64,000 bases of DNA from Utricularia gibba (GCA_002189035.1 NEEC01000011.1:620001-684000); one strand, 5' to 3'; positions 1 to 12,235 are shown, counted from the first letter of the stretch. A program made the numbers and translations. Notes: generated from the letters alone by a model not told the origin.

Positions 1-8
1 TTAGTGAT

Positions 9-1018
9 GTGAGGTCATCGATTGAGAATCTGAGAAGTAGTAGAGATGCTTTTTATATATTGTGTAATTTGTTGGAAACCCATGTTGGATTGATGCTTGG
101 AAAATATGTGAGTGTACTAGAGATGGTATGCATGTTTTTGGGAATTTTAGGCAAAACAAAAGAATACGAGTGTAAAAGCACATTTACAGGAGAAGCACTT
201 TGTCATGGTGCTTTCACCAGGTGCTGTACGCAGTGCTCTACCTCCACGATGTGCTGTTGTAGAAGTCGATAGTTGTAGGTGCACATGCATCTGAAGAAAA
301 ATTCAAGTACTTCCAGGTAACCTAATGTTTTAGAACTGATTTTTCTATTTTTGCTGATATCCGTGTACGTGTACACAACATTCTGTAGTTGCATTGGATG
401 GTACACATATTGGCATACGAGTAAGGGCCCATGACGTAACAAGGTATAGAAATCGAAAGGGTTTTGTTTCAAAAAATGTGTTGGGTGTGTGTGATGAAGG
501 CATGAAGTTTATTTACATGCTTGCTGGTTGGGAGGGATCTACGGCTGATAGCCGTGTGCTAAATGACGCATTGTCAAGGATAGATGGGTTTCACAGATAT
601 CCAGGTACAACAAACTCTTGATTGATACATGTGTGATAATGGGTATGCTAATAGGGAATGATTCTTGACCCTATACTGAGGGGTGTGCTACCATTTGAAG
701 AATTGGGTACAAGGAAATCAAGCATCACAGAATGTGAAAGAGCTATTCAACATGCGCAATGCATTAGCAACGTGATTTAATGAGTATGGGGGTTAAGGAA
801 AGATGCGCTGGGGTATACTATGGACTGCTAGCCACTATTCAGTTCGCACACAAAATCGAATATTATTAGCATGTGGCCTGCTACACAACCTCATTAGGAA
901 GGAAATGCTTGTCGATCCCTTGGAGGGTAAGGTGCCGCAGGATTACGGTGTTGACAATAGTGAAAACATTGATGTGGAGGACGTAACGACTACAATTGGC
1001 TCGAGCGATGCATGAAAT
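9..1018 (+). pseudogene. PIF/Harbinger transposase remnant (ALP1/HARBI1-like)
   Basis: Decayed DDE-type transposase of the PIF/Harbinger superfamily, spread over three frames. The first piece (9-272) has the N-terminal pattern with GKYVSVLEMVCMFLGIL. A likely intron with GT...AG ends runs from about 319 to 389 and is followed by ALDGTHIGIRV (first catalytic Asp). The piece 394-621 continues with YRNRKG, NVLGVCDEGMKFIYMLAGWE and ADSRVL (second Asp). The C-terminal part (803-1015) shows SVRTQNRILLACGLLHNLIR, typical of the family end. The stretch that should hold the catalytic Glu (about 720-800) is scrambled by stops and shifts, so it cannot work. The left end may lie outside the window. I saw no terminal inverted repeats and no partner Myb/SANT gene. 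Family assignment is firm; exact exon edges are inferred. Confidence 0.85.
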
Positions 1019-3204
1019 GCATGGTGGTATGAGTAGGCTGAGGGTATGTATCATGAGTGGGTCACATCGTAGATGTGCTGGGCAGTGATTGCGTGTTGTT
1101 TGTTAAGTGTTGAAACTATTTATGCTATATGTTGTATCTTGGATGTTTGAGATAATAAATTAGTGTGAGATAGGTGATTACTTCTCACTTTGCTTCGGGG
1201 AGTTCATTGTTATTGCATCGTATATGTTTCACATGTGTGCTGTAGGTATTTACCATTTGTGCAGCACGTCCCAGTTTTCTGCCTCGTCCTTTGTACGTAC
1301 ACTACAAAAGCATATGACATTAAGTTATGGAGCTTTTGGGGAGTTGTGAGTGTGACTTGCATATGTTCATATGCACAGCACCCCAATGCACAACGTGCAA
1401 ACCACATCATGCACCACCTTGCTTTCAGTGTGGAGCAAGGTGTGAAACAACACCATGTTGGGAAACACCATGATTACACCGATACATTATCTTTCCCTAG
1501 GCGTTTCATTTATTGAGCCCTTTTACGACCTCTCTCAACCATTAGGGTCTAACAACACCATGTTGGGAAACACCCCCTGCCGCCCATGCTATGCTCGTTC
1601 TCAATGTCCGTCACCCGACGGCGTATGTTCTCAACTGAAGTGAGCACTTGCTATTCACTTATGACAGTCATCTAGAGTTGTTTCCTATTGTTGTCTTGCA
1701 GATGTTGATGTGAGAGAACATCAATGCTCAATTCACTGTCCTGGATGCATTTCACATGTGGAACAAATTACCCAATAAACTTCAGACTTAGAATTGTCGA
1801 AGAGGGTTGGACCCATAGGTTTCGCGATGAGCGCCAAGCACTTTCAATGTGGGTTGCGTCTACCTCCGCCTCCATTCATGATGTAGATCCTTGCGGCACC
1901 GCAGATCCCTTTCTCACACTATAATGTCATTTATTCACATATGTGAAGAGGAGAGCATTCCATTGGAGGTGTGCCTCTTGTTTGCATTGTCCATGTGTGT
2001 GCAGTGCAAGGGAAGTCGTCACTTTTCGCTACATGGTAAATAGGTTGTCGTACTAGTGTCCTTGTTTGTGTGTGCTCACTGAGTACATATGTATGTACTT
2101 TTGGGTTGTTTTTGTTGTTTTTGGACAACAGTTCCCAACTTTTGGGTGGGTGATCCGTGCTTCATCACCCTACTAATTTTCTCGAAATTCTGTTTACTGT
2201 GTTAATTGTATGCACCCCCCCCTTCCCCTACCACTTCCAAGAATATTGCATTTAGTAAACGTAAAGCTGATGTGTGTTGATTATAAGCCCTGTGAACACA
2301 CAAGTGCGGTGTTAGGCATGGATCCCCTATATTGTGATACAGTAGGTTGCATTTAGGGGTAGCACCACAACGACCAGATGGCAACATCATAGTGCTCCAT
2401 GCAAAAGTGCATAAGTTCTCTCACACCGGGTCGGAGATACATTGCATATGAGATATTTAAACCCATGTTGAGGAAACACTGCAAGATGTTAAAAACGGTG
2501 TAAGGTGTGGTACCATTTCTGCCGTAGTTGATGGTGTTTGGTCTTGGAGCCCCTCATTTGACATCCCTCACGTAGACAATGTTTGCCAAGACCTCCTTGA
2601 TGTCAAATATTAATAACTTTCTTGGAGGCATGTTACCTACGGATGGTCCACTATACGGCCACCTGCACTCATACCAATGCAAACACACCTGCAACTCTAG
2701 GTTCTCTTCTGTTAGCTTCTAGAGTTCCATGTACTTCTCTAGAATGGGTCCACCACCGTGCTTGTCTAACACTGACACTAGCCTCGATCGGTGGCATGGC
2801 TTGTCAATCGGTGGCATGCCATCTTCATCGTTGGTGGCTCTATCTGCATTGGCATCCTCGGGTGCATGCTGTCAGTTGGAACGTGCCAAACCACAGATGT
2901 TGGGTTAGTGGCGCATTTACAAAAGGTAGCAGTACAACATCTAGGGATGTTGTTTTGGAGGAGAACAGACCACAAATTTCTCTGCTGCACACCATGGCAA
3001 TACCTCCAAACCTACATAAACATAGGAAAATAGCAAAGCAAACATATCATACCCATACCCAAAAAACATGTAGTGCATCAACTACTTACCAGAAGGGACC
3101 CCAACGTACTTGGAGTCCCTGAGAACTATGCCTAGAGGTGGTCATTCCATATTTTTTTATAAGATCTAAGGTGTATTTATGTTAAGAGATTATGATCTCT
3201 GAGG
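1019..3204. other. Gene-less stretch downstream of the Harbinger remnant
   Basis: No recognisable gene. The longest reading frame (2622-3122, plus) has no known motif and a biased His/Thr/Cys composition typical of chance frames. The stretch may be the non-coding remainder of the Harbinger element. On the minus strand near 3085-3120 the reading DSKYVGVPSG is followed by GTAAGT, which looks like an exon end, but I could not extend it into a gene. Confidence 0.5.
1446..1574. repeat. 24-bp exact direct repeat, 105 bp apart
   Basis: The 24 bases at 1446-1469 recur exactly at 1551-1574; the shared core is CACCATGTTGGGAAACACC. The flanking sequence differs on both sides, so this is either a short duplication or a remnant of a longer tandem repeat. 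Confidence 0.7.
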
Positions 3205-4960
3205 CTATTTCTTGACTTCCAACCCTAAAAGGTAAGTCAAAATACCTAAGTTAGTGAGTTCAAAAACTTGCTTCAAATGTTCTTGATTTACTAGATCCTC
3301 ATTTCTTCTTATTTTTAGGATTTCGTCTACATATATAGATATAATGGCATGTTGTGCTATATTTTTATCCTTCAATACATACAAGTTTGCATCATTCTCA
3401 ATTTTATGATATCCCTGTTTTAGAAGGTAAACTTTACCTTCCATACCAATAATAACAAAACATATAGTAGATAGAAATGTACTATATAAGACGATTGTTC
3501 CACATAGATTTCTTCTGCAACAGTCCCACTTTGGAAAGCTAATTTTATGTCTGGATGGAAGATGGGGGCACCTTATACAAGCTGCTAGAGCTATTAATAA
3601 TGTAATCATATGAAGTCAAGTCACAAGAGTAAAGTTGTCATGATTGTCTATTGCTTCTCGTTGAATGAAGCCTTGCGCTTATTTATACTTCCATTAGGGT
3701 TTAATTCCATCATTAGCACCCACTTCACTCCAATGGGTTTCTTATCTTTACTCTATCTACAAAGTCCAGGTCTGGTAATCTTTGATATCTTAAGTTCATA
3801 TTCCGTGGCATTCCTCTATTCTGGATTTGACAAAATATAGCCTAGTTTGGTCGGTTCAGAATGAGTAAGTAGACACTTGTCTTGATAAAAGGAGTTGATT
3901 GGTTTGAATCACAAACTTGGTTACTATCATCAACACTATTTTCTTGCTGTGGAGTGTATGATGGCATAAACTGGTGTGTAATCCCATTTTTCTAACACAA
4001 CATCTTTAATTTATGAGGTATATATTTACCTCCATTGTTTAAACTAATGTATTTAGTTTTGCACCCACTTTTATTTTATGTTGCAGCCTTGAATATTTTG
4101 AACTTAGAGACTACCTCAGTTCAACTTTTTATGAAATAGACCTATGCAAACCTAGAGTAGTAATCAATAAATAGTATAAAATATAGACTTCTGCATTTTG
4201 TATCTGGAATTATTGGTCCACAAATGTCTAAATGAATAATCTCTGAAGGTGTGGAGGAGATATATTGACTCTTTTTGAAGGGTAGGCTACTCATTTTTTT
4301 GAGCATGCAAATTTCATATCATTCTTATACCGGCGCTAGGTCTTCTATTCCATCCACAAATTTGACTTGAGAGTTTTTATAAGTGATATTTGATTGTGAT
4401 ATCTGTATCTTTGATACCACAGCAGCATGTTTTTTTTCTAGAATTGACATTCATACTTATGTGATGTACTTTGAAATTGTCTCTTAGGAAATGGATAGGA
4501 AATTCCATGTTCGACATTGATAGGCACAGAATCTTGTTTCAAAGATATCTCTTCTCCAATTTTTCTGACACTTATTAGTAGTGCACTCTATGATGGTTTC
4601 ATAAGCCTCTGTGATTACTGCTATGTCTAATGTTGCACATTGTAGGCTCTTTATTTATCAACATCTATGCTTAGTGGTGCATTTTTCTAGGTATGTAACT
4701 CCTTGGCATCTTTCCATCGAAGGTGGGAGGAGCCAGGGTGGTGTTCATTATTGTAGACATGAGGAGGATTAGGTTTGTGTCTTTGTCTGGAGTTTTGGTT
4801 TTGGAGAGTTGTCGCAAATGAAGGAGGCTTGTCTTTCTTTGCTTCATGTTGGGTTCACCATGAAGAGAGTCACTTTGCTTGAATCTTCACACTAAATTAG
4901 AGAGACTTGTGAAGATGTTATTTGGATTATTACCCATTACTGTATTTACATGGATGTTTT
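3205..4960 (-). pseudogene. Ty1/copia pol remnant
   Basis: Old copia element, read from high to low coordinates. Around 4740-4960 there is a weak match to the gag end. At 4260-3930 the integrase core can be followed through stops: EIIHLDICGP, YYSRFA, SLNNGGKYIP and SYTPQQEN match the usual HSDxCGP, DDYSRF, TDNGGEY and PYTPQQNG motifs. At 3205-3609 reverse transcriptase shows EGKVYLLKQ, ENDANLYVL, SIYVDEI (the catalytic YVDD has become YVDE) and LGILTYLLGLEV. Several stops and deletions separate the pieces, including most of the RT fingers and palm. No LTRs are recognisable. Class is certain; borders are approximate. Confidence 0.85.
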
Positions 4961-5668
4961 CCTTTTATAGAGCAAGATTTTAATGATCATTGGTAGACCT
5001 ATAATTGTTGTGTAGGCAGCCATTGCAAAGCATCAAGATGTGCAATAGGTGAGCTGGGCCGGATTTGTCCACTTCATGGACAATCTTGTTAAAAAATGAA
5101 AGAGTATTGATCCATAAATGTACAATACAAGAAGGAGAAAAACAATCTTCTGTAAAGAGTTTTCAAAAGGAAGACATGGAAGATGAAGCTGCGCTTCTCC
5201 AAGAACCCTTCAACCATAAGAGTAGAAAGTGCAGAGATACGGGCTTATCATCCTTAGTGGGCATCTTTTCCCATAAATATGGGTTACTCAATACTTCTAA
5301 TAAGTCCACATTCATTAGTGTAACTCATTTTGGTATACACCAGTTGAGTAGTGAATACTCACCCCATTTCGTGCATAACTCTCACATATGAAGAATAAAA
5401 AAATTAAAAGTAAGTCTTCTTGAGTTACAACATGTGGTAGAGGCTATCCCCAATAGAGGATATTTGCATTTTCTTGTTTCTTCACAACTTGAAGTATTGT
5501 TGATAGGTTGTAAATCTTCAAGTTATTGGTTAGTGAATTGGCGGCTCCCTTTGCCCAAGATTTTTTCCGTTTGATGTTTCTACGTAAAAATTCTGTGATA
5601 TATTGTGTTTTGGTTTGTTTTGCTATTTTTACATCGAAAAAATCACTACGCAAATTCTAACAGACTCA
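4961..5668. other. Unassigned stretch before the plastid insert
   Basis: No gene recognised. Frames at 5065-5391 (plus, 108 codons) and 5444-5653 (minus, 69 codons) give no family match that I can name. The last part may already belong to the plastid-derived segment, because psaC starts at 5669, but I could not match it to the plastid ndhE-psaC spacer. Confidence 0.4.
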
Positions 5669-7062
5669 ATGTCAAATTCAGTAAAGATTCATACATTATT
5701 GCATGTACTCAATGTGCTTGAGCATGTCCTACAATTGTATTAGAAATGATACTCTAGGACCGAGGAGTATGTTGGGTGTAAGAGATGTGAATCCGCATGT
5801 CCAATCGATAACACATATTTTTTAGCATTTAAAGATAGGAAAATAATTAATATTTTAATGTAAAACTCGAATTTTATTGTGTAATTCTGCGTTTTGTGAT
5901 TAATGGCATTGTTTCCGTCTTTTATTCCTTATTGGGACTAAATCTAGATTTAGTCCAGATCTTATTCTAATCATTCTCTTGAGGAATGTAGCACATTTTA
6001 GTAGCCCAAATCCTCAGGAGTCGAAAGTGTACAGTGGAGATGACAGATTAATGGGGACACAAGCTTAAAACGGAAGATACCAAATCCGAAGGTGGAAGAA
6101 AAAGAAGATTTTGGGAATAATGAGAGAGAGGAAATATCCCAACAAACTTAAACAACACGAATGGAATTCCGGGGAGGAAAGAAGTAGGAAGTCGTAGCAG
6201 AACCATGGAGGACGAGGAAGACGAAACCATGATCCAAGCCAACTCTTGAAGTTTTCTTCTGCTTATGAAGGACACTATTCTTCGCTAGGCGTTGTTTTAG
6301 CTTTTCCGGGAGAAGTATTTACTATTTATGTTTCTGTTATGCATTTTATGCTGTTTCTGAACTTTACAATCAAGATGATGTTTACGAAATGTCATGAAAG
6401 TGTTTTCATTTCACTTATGTTAGTGTTATGAGTGGCTAGGTACTTGGGGGTGCCTTGGGACAAAGGGGGATGGACATGCCTATTGTTTACTAGACCACAC
6501 TACCATTTAATCACTCTAATTCCTTAGCAAACCAAGATAAATCCAAGAGGGGAAGGCAATGGTTTTCATCATAAACAACCATAATTAAAGGTAGACCAAA
6601 AATTAGTGAAAAACATGGGTTTGGGTATATTTGAATCTTTTCTTATTAGGCGAATGGTTTTAGGTTTTGATGAAATAGTTGTAGTGATTAACATACTATC
6701 CCTGAGTATCTCAAGACATCAGTTTCTTTTATTTTGGATAAAGATCTAGTTTTACCCGTTTACTATCTTTCCGTATACTATCGTTGAATTGCCTTAATCT
6801 TAGCTTTAACTAAATCTCTTATCTGTGATACAAATTGAATGCACCAACCTTCACACAATAAGCACATAGCTCCTTGGGTTCGACCCTAGTACACTATGCT
6901 CATATTTTTCGTATGATTTGATGTGAAATGAGTTTATAAATTTATTTAATATGAGAAATTTGCATTTAACGACATTACAATATTTTTCGTTTATAACCAA
7001 TGGATTTGTTGAGTGTTTGGGTTTATTTATGGGATGAAACGAGTTGCAATATGGGTCTTTCA
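5669..7062 (+). pseudogene. psaC: psaC plastid-derived pseudogene, split by an LTR insertion
   Basis: Nuclear copy of the plastid gene for the photosystem I iron-sulfur subunit, which binds the 4Fe-4S centres FA and FB. The start at 5669 reads MSNSVKI. The first cysteine region is damaged (TQCA, stop, ACPT), followed by VLEMI, a small deletion, then EEYVGCKRCESACP up to 5805. The frame resumes at 6997 with the end of the protein (LSVWVYLWDETS, then MGLSF to about 7062). Between the two halves sits a 1,191-bp solo LTR bounded by CCAAT on both sides. The loss of a key cysteine, in-frame stops and small indels show a non-functional nuclear plastid insert. The neighbour downstream is ndhD, the same order as in plastid genomes. 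Confidence 0.9.
5806..6996 (+). mobile_element. Solo LTR (Athila-like family) inserted in psaC
   Basis: A 1,191-bp sequence starting CGATAACACA and ending CGTTTATAA, flanked by CCAAT at 5801-5805 and 6997-7001. The interrupted psaC frame shows that the flanks were contiguous, so this is a true insertion with a 5-bp target duplication. The other copy in the window (58998-60168, opposite orientation) has the canonical TG...CA ends; here both ends carry one mutation. No internal retrotransposon genes remain, as expected after LTR-LTR recombination. The last 160 bp also resemble the end of the LTR at 49074-50423, which places it in the same broad Athila-like group. Confidence 0.85.
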
Positions 7063-7159
7063 TTTTTCAAAATTTTATTTGGATTCATTTTATTTTCGTT
7101 TTTTTAGAGATAAAAGTAGTTTGAGCATAGAGTTTTTTAACCAAGTTTATCTTGCCACC

Positions 7160-7981
7160 ACAAATAATTTCTTTGCGTAAAAATAATTGTGGTTTTGCCA
7201 ATTATTCTGTGTTCGTTAATTTTCTTTCTTCTACATGGAGAAAACAGAGTAATACGTTTGTATACTATATCCATGAATTGCTTCTACCCATTTATCATTT
7301 TCTTATCAATTGCAATCGGATTATCCATTAATCCAGCTAGTCCACGATCACATTTGGATCCATTTTTCAGATTTTGATTGGAGATTTGGAATAGATGGGC
7401 TATCTGTAGGACCCATTTTAATGACAGTATTCATCACTGCTTTAGTTTCATGGCTTATAACTTCAGGTTCTCAATTATTTTCTTCTTTTTTTGTAATTTT
7501 ATGGGGTGCATGTACTAAGTTACATACTTTATTTTTTTATACTACACAAGGGGTTCTATTTTTCTTTTAATTGAAGGTTTGGATATTGGTTAATATAGTT
7601 TTGCTCAACCACCATCAAATTTTCGCTAATTGGTTGTATGGTGTGAGCGTTGGAAATTAGATTTTATATTGGATTTTCTTTTATTGCTTTTACGGTCAAA
7701 TTAATAATAATATCTTTAGGTTACCGGATATGGAGAGTATTATTAAAAATGGGAGCTTAGGGATTAGTTTCCATAAATATGGAATTCTTTCCTCACGTTC
7801 ATTCTATATTTTCTCCTTGGTTGCTGATACTAGGTATTCTTCCGTATCCCACATAGGTTTTATAGTTATAGGAAATATTTATCTTACTGATATAGGAATT
7901 CTCTCCTTACAAACAAATTGGGTAAATAGTGGTGAGAGAATGATTGTAATTGCAATCTACTCAGCCTTCAAATACTTTTAG
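7160..7981 (+). pseudogene. ndhD: ndhD plastid-derived pseudogene
   Basis: Nuclear copy of the plastid NDH complex subunit D, a polytopic membrane protein of cyclic electron flow. The start at 7160 is ACA where plastids usually have an edited ACG. Recognisable parts in order: N-terminus with GENRVIRLYTIS (7250-7280), [17 protein letters not shown] (7370-7420), then after deletions a piece matching the central membrane region (about 7720-7830, HSIFSPWL) and [20 protein letters not shown] (7840-7900). Several frameshifts and stops are present, much of the middle is gone, and about the last third of the gene is absent after 7980. It follows psaC in the plastid order, so both came in one transfer. 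Confidence 0.88.
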
Positions 7982-9630
7982 CAATTCAAATATAAGATAT
8001 ATTTGTAAACATTAACATAACTTTTTAAAATAATGATATAAAAAATTTTACATACAAAACACCATTGAAAAATTTCCAAATTTTTTAAAGATGCCACTAA
8101 ATTGGTTCATTAAGATACAACTACTAAAAACCGTCTCAAAAAATATTTTAATTCGCTAAGATTAAAAAATTATAATTACAAGTATTCAATTAGTATTTAC
8201 TCTCGAAAATTATAATTAAAAATTTTTGTTTAATATAATAAACTATTATAACAAAGTATTAAATTAGTATTTACTCTCGAAAATTTAATTTATTAATTCT
8301 ATTATCTTATATTAGATATATCATACAAAAAGAGTATGCAAAAGAAATCAAATTTAATCTAATTTATTTTTAAATTAAATTGATTCTAATATGTTTTTTA
8401 GAAAACGATTAATAAGCATTATTGATATACATTGGTTATGAAAATTTTAAATATGACTCATATATTTTACTCTTCTACTCATTATATAAAAATTTGGCGT
8501 AATTAGTCTCCAATATTTGAAAACATTAATAAAATTTACCCTCATTCTTTATTAAATTAGATTCTAAAAATTTACTATCCATTATTTTGACATAAATAAT
8601 TCACAAATATTTGAACTAATTAGTATTAGTAATTATTAAATATTCAAATTTGATAAAATTAGTTTTCCAACTAATCTTGGCGAATTTTTAGATTAATGAG
8701 ATTTAATTATCCCAAGTATTCAAATAATGATAAATAAAAATTATTGGTACTTGAAAATTGTGTGTTTAAAAAATGAAAGTTATGTAAAAATTATACTTTC
8801 AAGGAATTACAATTGAATGCAAATAAAAATTTGATTGTGGATATGTTGAAATTATATAGTTTAAAAAAATAAAATTATCTTCACGCATTTTGTAAGTATT
8901 GTAGTTGGTATATAAAAATTATTATAAATTGTTAAAACAGCTAAATTCACTTGTTAATTCATTAGTTGAATTTGAAAAATAAATTTATTCATGAATTATT
9001 CATTATAACTCTTTTAAAAATAATTATACGTGTGTTTGATTTTAGTTATAATATATTTAAATTAATATCCCATGTATCATGAATTAAAATATGTACTATA
9101 TGTAAAATTATTTACATTATATTTTGAAGTATTATTTTAATGTTTAAAAATGCGTATGACCTCTCAATTGCTAAATGAACTAAAAAGACCAATAGATTGT
9201 AACTATAACTACTATTTCGCCCCCTTTTTACATGTCAGAACAACGATGAATTGTACAATAGTAGAATTTTTTATTTTTTAAATTTTGAGTCTCATAATAT
9301 TTACCTTACTCTTTATCTTTCAATTAATTTATTTTATTTTCTTTTTTGGATTTTTTGAGAAACACAGATAGTCAAAATGATTTTTCTCTTCTCCTGTATG
9401 ATAGAGAATGGAGTAAAGAATCTTGATATAAATAATTTGTAATAAATAGCTTCACGGAAAAAGTCATTATTTTGAAGATTAAAGAAATTAATGGACCTGA
9501 GAAAAAGATTGTAATATTTCCTTTCCATTTCAATGAGCATGGATTGATCGGGTAGCATAGTTGGTAGGACATAGTATTGGAAATCCTTGTGCTACCATTC
9601 CTTTCTGGCATGATTTTACTTTGGACAAAG

Positions 9631-9634
<4 letters not shown>
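7982..9634. other. AT-rich non-coding stretch
   Basis: Very AT-rich DNA with many short A/T runs and no long frame. No gene, RNA or repeat unit could be recognised. The base composition is clearly different from the plastid insert before it and the LTR repeats after it. It may be old non-coding transposon or spacer DNA. Confidence 0.6.

Positions 9635-9670
<36 letters not shown>
9635..9670. repeat. (TA)18 microsatellite
   Basis: Uninterrupted run of TA dinucleotides, 36 bp. It sits at the left edge of the dispersed repeat copy that follows. Confidence 0.95.
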
Positions 9671-9673
<3 letters not shown>

Positions 9674-9689
9674 ATTTATAATCTACATC

Positions 9690-10317
9690 TTAATAGATTT
9701 AGACTAGGTTTAAAAATAATATAAAAAATGGCTTCGGATCAAGGATCCAGTTTACTCAAAACTTATCCATACTTGTATATGTAAACCTTGATGATCGACC
9801 GATTTGCTTGTGCAAGTTTTAAAGGTATTATTCTGATATAGTGGTACTCGATAACCGGTATGACACCGTACATTGTTGAATGGGATTATAGAATCAATCA
9901 CACCAAAGTCATTTCAATTGTTGTGATAACACATATTTTATCCATACCCAAATCTAACCCCCTATTCCTCACACCTTGCAGTCAGATTAGACATAATGTG
10001 TCTTATCATCGATGTTTGATTGAACTTTTTTCTTTAAATGCTTGAGGCCAATTTGAGATTCTCCCACACTCTCTTTAAATTATGTAGTACTTAAGAGTAC
10101 GTTGATAAAGAAAACCTTGTGAAAAATGGAATCGAATCTCAAATTAAATATTGAAAAATATATTAAAACAGTCACACGTGTAGAACATGCATATGCTCGA
10201 CTCTAAAATACAAAAACTGATGAAAAATGACTTGAAATCAATACAAAGGTGTAGGAATCAACTCTAGACTCCTGGACTGACTCTACGACTCCGGCCTTCG
10301 GCCTCTAGTATTTATAT
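9690..10317. repeat. Dispersed LTR-like repeat, copy A
   Basis: Non-coding repeat clearly related to 63250-64000. Shared stretches include CCCAAATCTAACCCC, CACACCTTGCAG (CACACCTCGCAG in copy B), the TTGTGATAACAC/CCATGTTTT region, TACTTAAGA, and CAGTCACACG before GCA. It has no coding capacity. The type resembles the LTRs of large non-autonomous plant retrotransposons, but I saw no paired LTR or primer site. Copy A is broken at 10317 by the solo LTR that follows, and may continue after 11729. Confidence 0.7.
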
Positions 10318-11728
10318 TGATAAACGGAAATTTTAGCATATCGTTGCAATAAAAGAAAACTTCCGTATCAAATACATTTATAAGTCCTAATCTACACAAA
10401 ATACAAATTGAGAAAACTTGTATAGTGGATGTCGGGGTCGATCACGAGAAGCTTGTGCTTGTCATGTATTTCAATAGATGCAGAATTCAAAGTAATGGTA
10501 AGTATTAGTCTAACATCGGACCAACAGTGGTAAAAAAGTTCAGTAAACAAGATCAGTAAAAAATTTCAGGTCTTAACGCTAACGTAATAGGTACTAGTTC
10601 TAACTCAGAATAATACTAAGGTGTCTTAAGGGTCTGCAGCTAGTATGGTGCCAAAATCCCTAATTTAATCTATCATGTTTCTACACTCATAACTTCAAAT
10701 AACTTAAATCTACCCAGATCATTCATCATATTTTTGGCTAAGCTAGTCTCCCATATCATCACCAACATTGCAATAGGTCTACCTGTATGCAAAACATATA
10801 GAACTAGGTCTACTCGGTTCTACTGATTCTATCATGTACTAACACCTACTGCTCACGTCTTGATTTGTTAGTCTACCTCTAAATCAAGCATCTAAGTTGT
10901 GCAGCTACTTGTTTACCTCCTTAGCTCTACCCATGGCTTGATAGAAACAAGAGCTAAGAAACAATGGTAAATTTTATTAAGATTCCTAGACCCACACCAC
11001 CATGCTTCACTTCAAGGCACCCCTAGGGCTTTAGTTACTCATATTTAGAAGGGAAAAAGTAATGACATTAACATAAAACAACGAAAATATTAAGAACATC
11101 GTGCAGAAGCTGGGTGTAGAAACTAAAAACATGAACAAACAAAAGCAAAGCAATAAGAAGTCTGGTTTTCGTCTACTACTGTTCCTGGACCGAAACAGTA
11201 GCGTTGAACTGGTTCTGATGGTGTTCTTGCGGATGAAGTTCTTCTTCTCCTCTTCTAGTCAGTGTTCTTCGTGTTGGAGGTGTTTTTGTTGGTGGAGAAG
11301 TCGTCCTCCAGACGTTCTTCGCTGATGGAGGGAAAAAACCCCCATGTGTATTATGAAAAATGCGTTGTCCTCTTGTGATTCTCTCTCCTCTACCTTTCTC
11401 TCGCCTCCCACTTCCCAAGGCAAGTACATTGTCTAACAGTTCTGCTGCTCTTGCTCCTGACTTGCATATTGCTGTCGGGACAGTATATTCATTGCCCCTT
11501 GCTGTGCGGTAACTTACACGAAATCCTTGACTTTTCCATGATTTTCTGGTAGCTGCTGGGATCAAAATTTGGTTAGAACATGGCTGGGCTAAATCCTTTG
11601 ATTTAGCCCACTAACACACCAAAAATCACATTTTCCTACAAATACTTAAAACTATAAACTAAACAACTAAACATACTTAAAACTCATGATTTTCATATCC
11701 TAAAAACATGAAAATTTGTGTGCTATCA
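10318..11728 (-). mobile_element. Solo Athila-like LTR, target duplication TATAT
   Basis: A 1,411-bp LTR in minus orientation. The plus-strand ends are TGATAAACGG and GTGCTATCA, flanked by TATAT at 10313-10317 and 11729-11733. Between 10320 and 11000 it matches the reverse complement of the LTR at 49074-50423: the CACGAG and GCTTGTGCTTG region, the GGTCTAC motif series, and CCATGGCTTGATAGAAACAAGAGC against its counterpart. No retrotransposon genes are next to it, so it is a solo LTR. A 129-codon minus-strand frame inside it (11176-11565) has no family features and is taken as chance. Confidence 0.85.
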
Positions 11729-12002
11729 TATATAATGGTGGGGATTTGTAAAACTTTATTGATAGGCTCATATCAAATCTTATATCCAAATCTTCTAAGA
11801 TGAAATGTGAATCTTCTAGGACAAAATCTGAATGTTTTAAGATAAGATACCAATCTTATCTAATTCGAAAATCTTTAACCAAGTTTTCATTCGAATAAGC
11901 CGAATCTTTGTCTTCACAAAGGTCAGCTCGAATTTATTTCAAATTAGGCCAAAATTTTCAACTAAGCATAAATTACGGTGCTTAGTTGAAACTTTATTTT
12001 AT

Positions 12003-12124
12003 AACAAGCACCAAGTACTAATAGATGTGGTGCTCATCTTAAAAACGAAAATTCACATTTTACAGCAAACACCGGATAATAATAGACGTGGTGCTCGTCT
12101 TTAAAACGAAAACTCACATTCAAC
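12003..12124. repeat. Tandem duplication, unit 61 bp
   Basis: Two adjacent units, 12003-12063 and 12064-12124, share GTGGTGCTC, AAAACGAAAA and TCACATT in the same order at a 61-bp offset. Each contains an imperfect inverted pair around GCACC...GGTGC. No coding content. Confidence 0.7.
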
Positions 12125-12149
12125 ACTAAGAATGAAAACTTACAATTAG

Positions 12150-12235
12150 ACATGTTGTTAGTACTTTCATTTTTATCTTTGTCTTTGTCTTCATCTTTTT
12201 CTTCTTTATTTTCTTCTTCTTCTTCTTCTTCTTGG
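12150..12235. repeat. CTT-rich microsatellite
   Basis: Pyrimidine-rich tract of CTT/TTC units with interruptions. A minus-strand frame through it gives only acidic runs (Glu, Asp, Lys) and is not a gene. Confidence 0.85.

Noticed and set aside
2622-3122. 166-codon plus-strand frame
   Set aside because: Composition (many His, Thr, Cys, Trp) and overlap with frames on both strands point to chance; no motif.
5065-5391. 108-codon plus-strand frame
   Set aside because: No recognisable domain and no splice or promoter context; kept only as unassigned sequence.
9545-9600. tRNA-like string with GGTAGCATAGTTGGTAGGA
   Set aside because: No acceptor or T-arm pairing can be formed and no known plant tRNA matches in order.
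11176-11565. 129-codon minus-strand frame
   Set aside because: Lies fully inside the solo LTR bounded by TATAT, with Arg/Thr-rich composition and no family motif.
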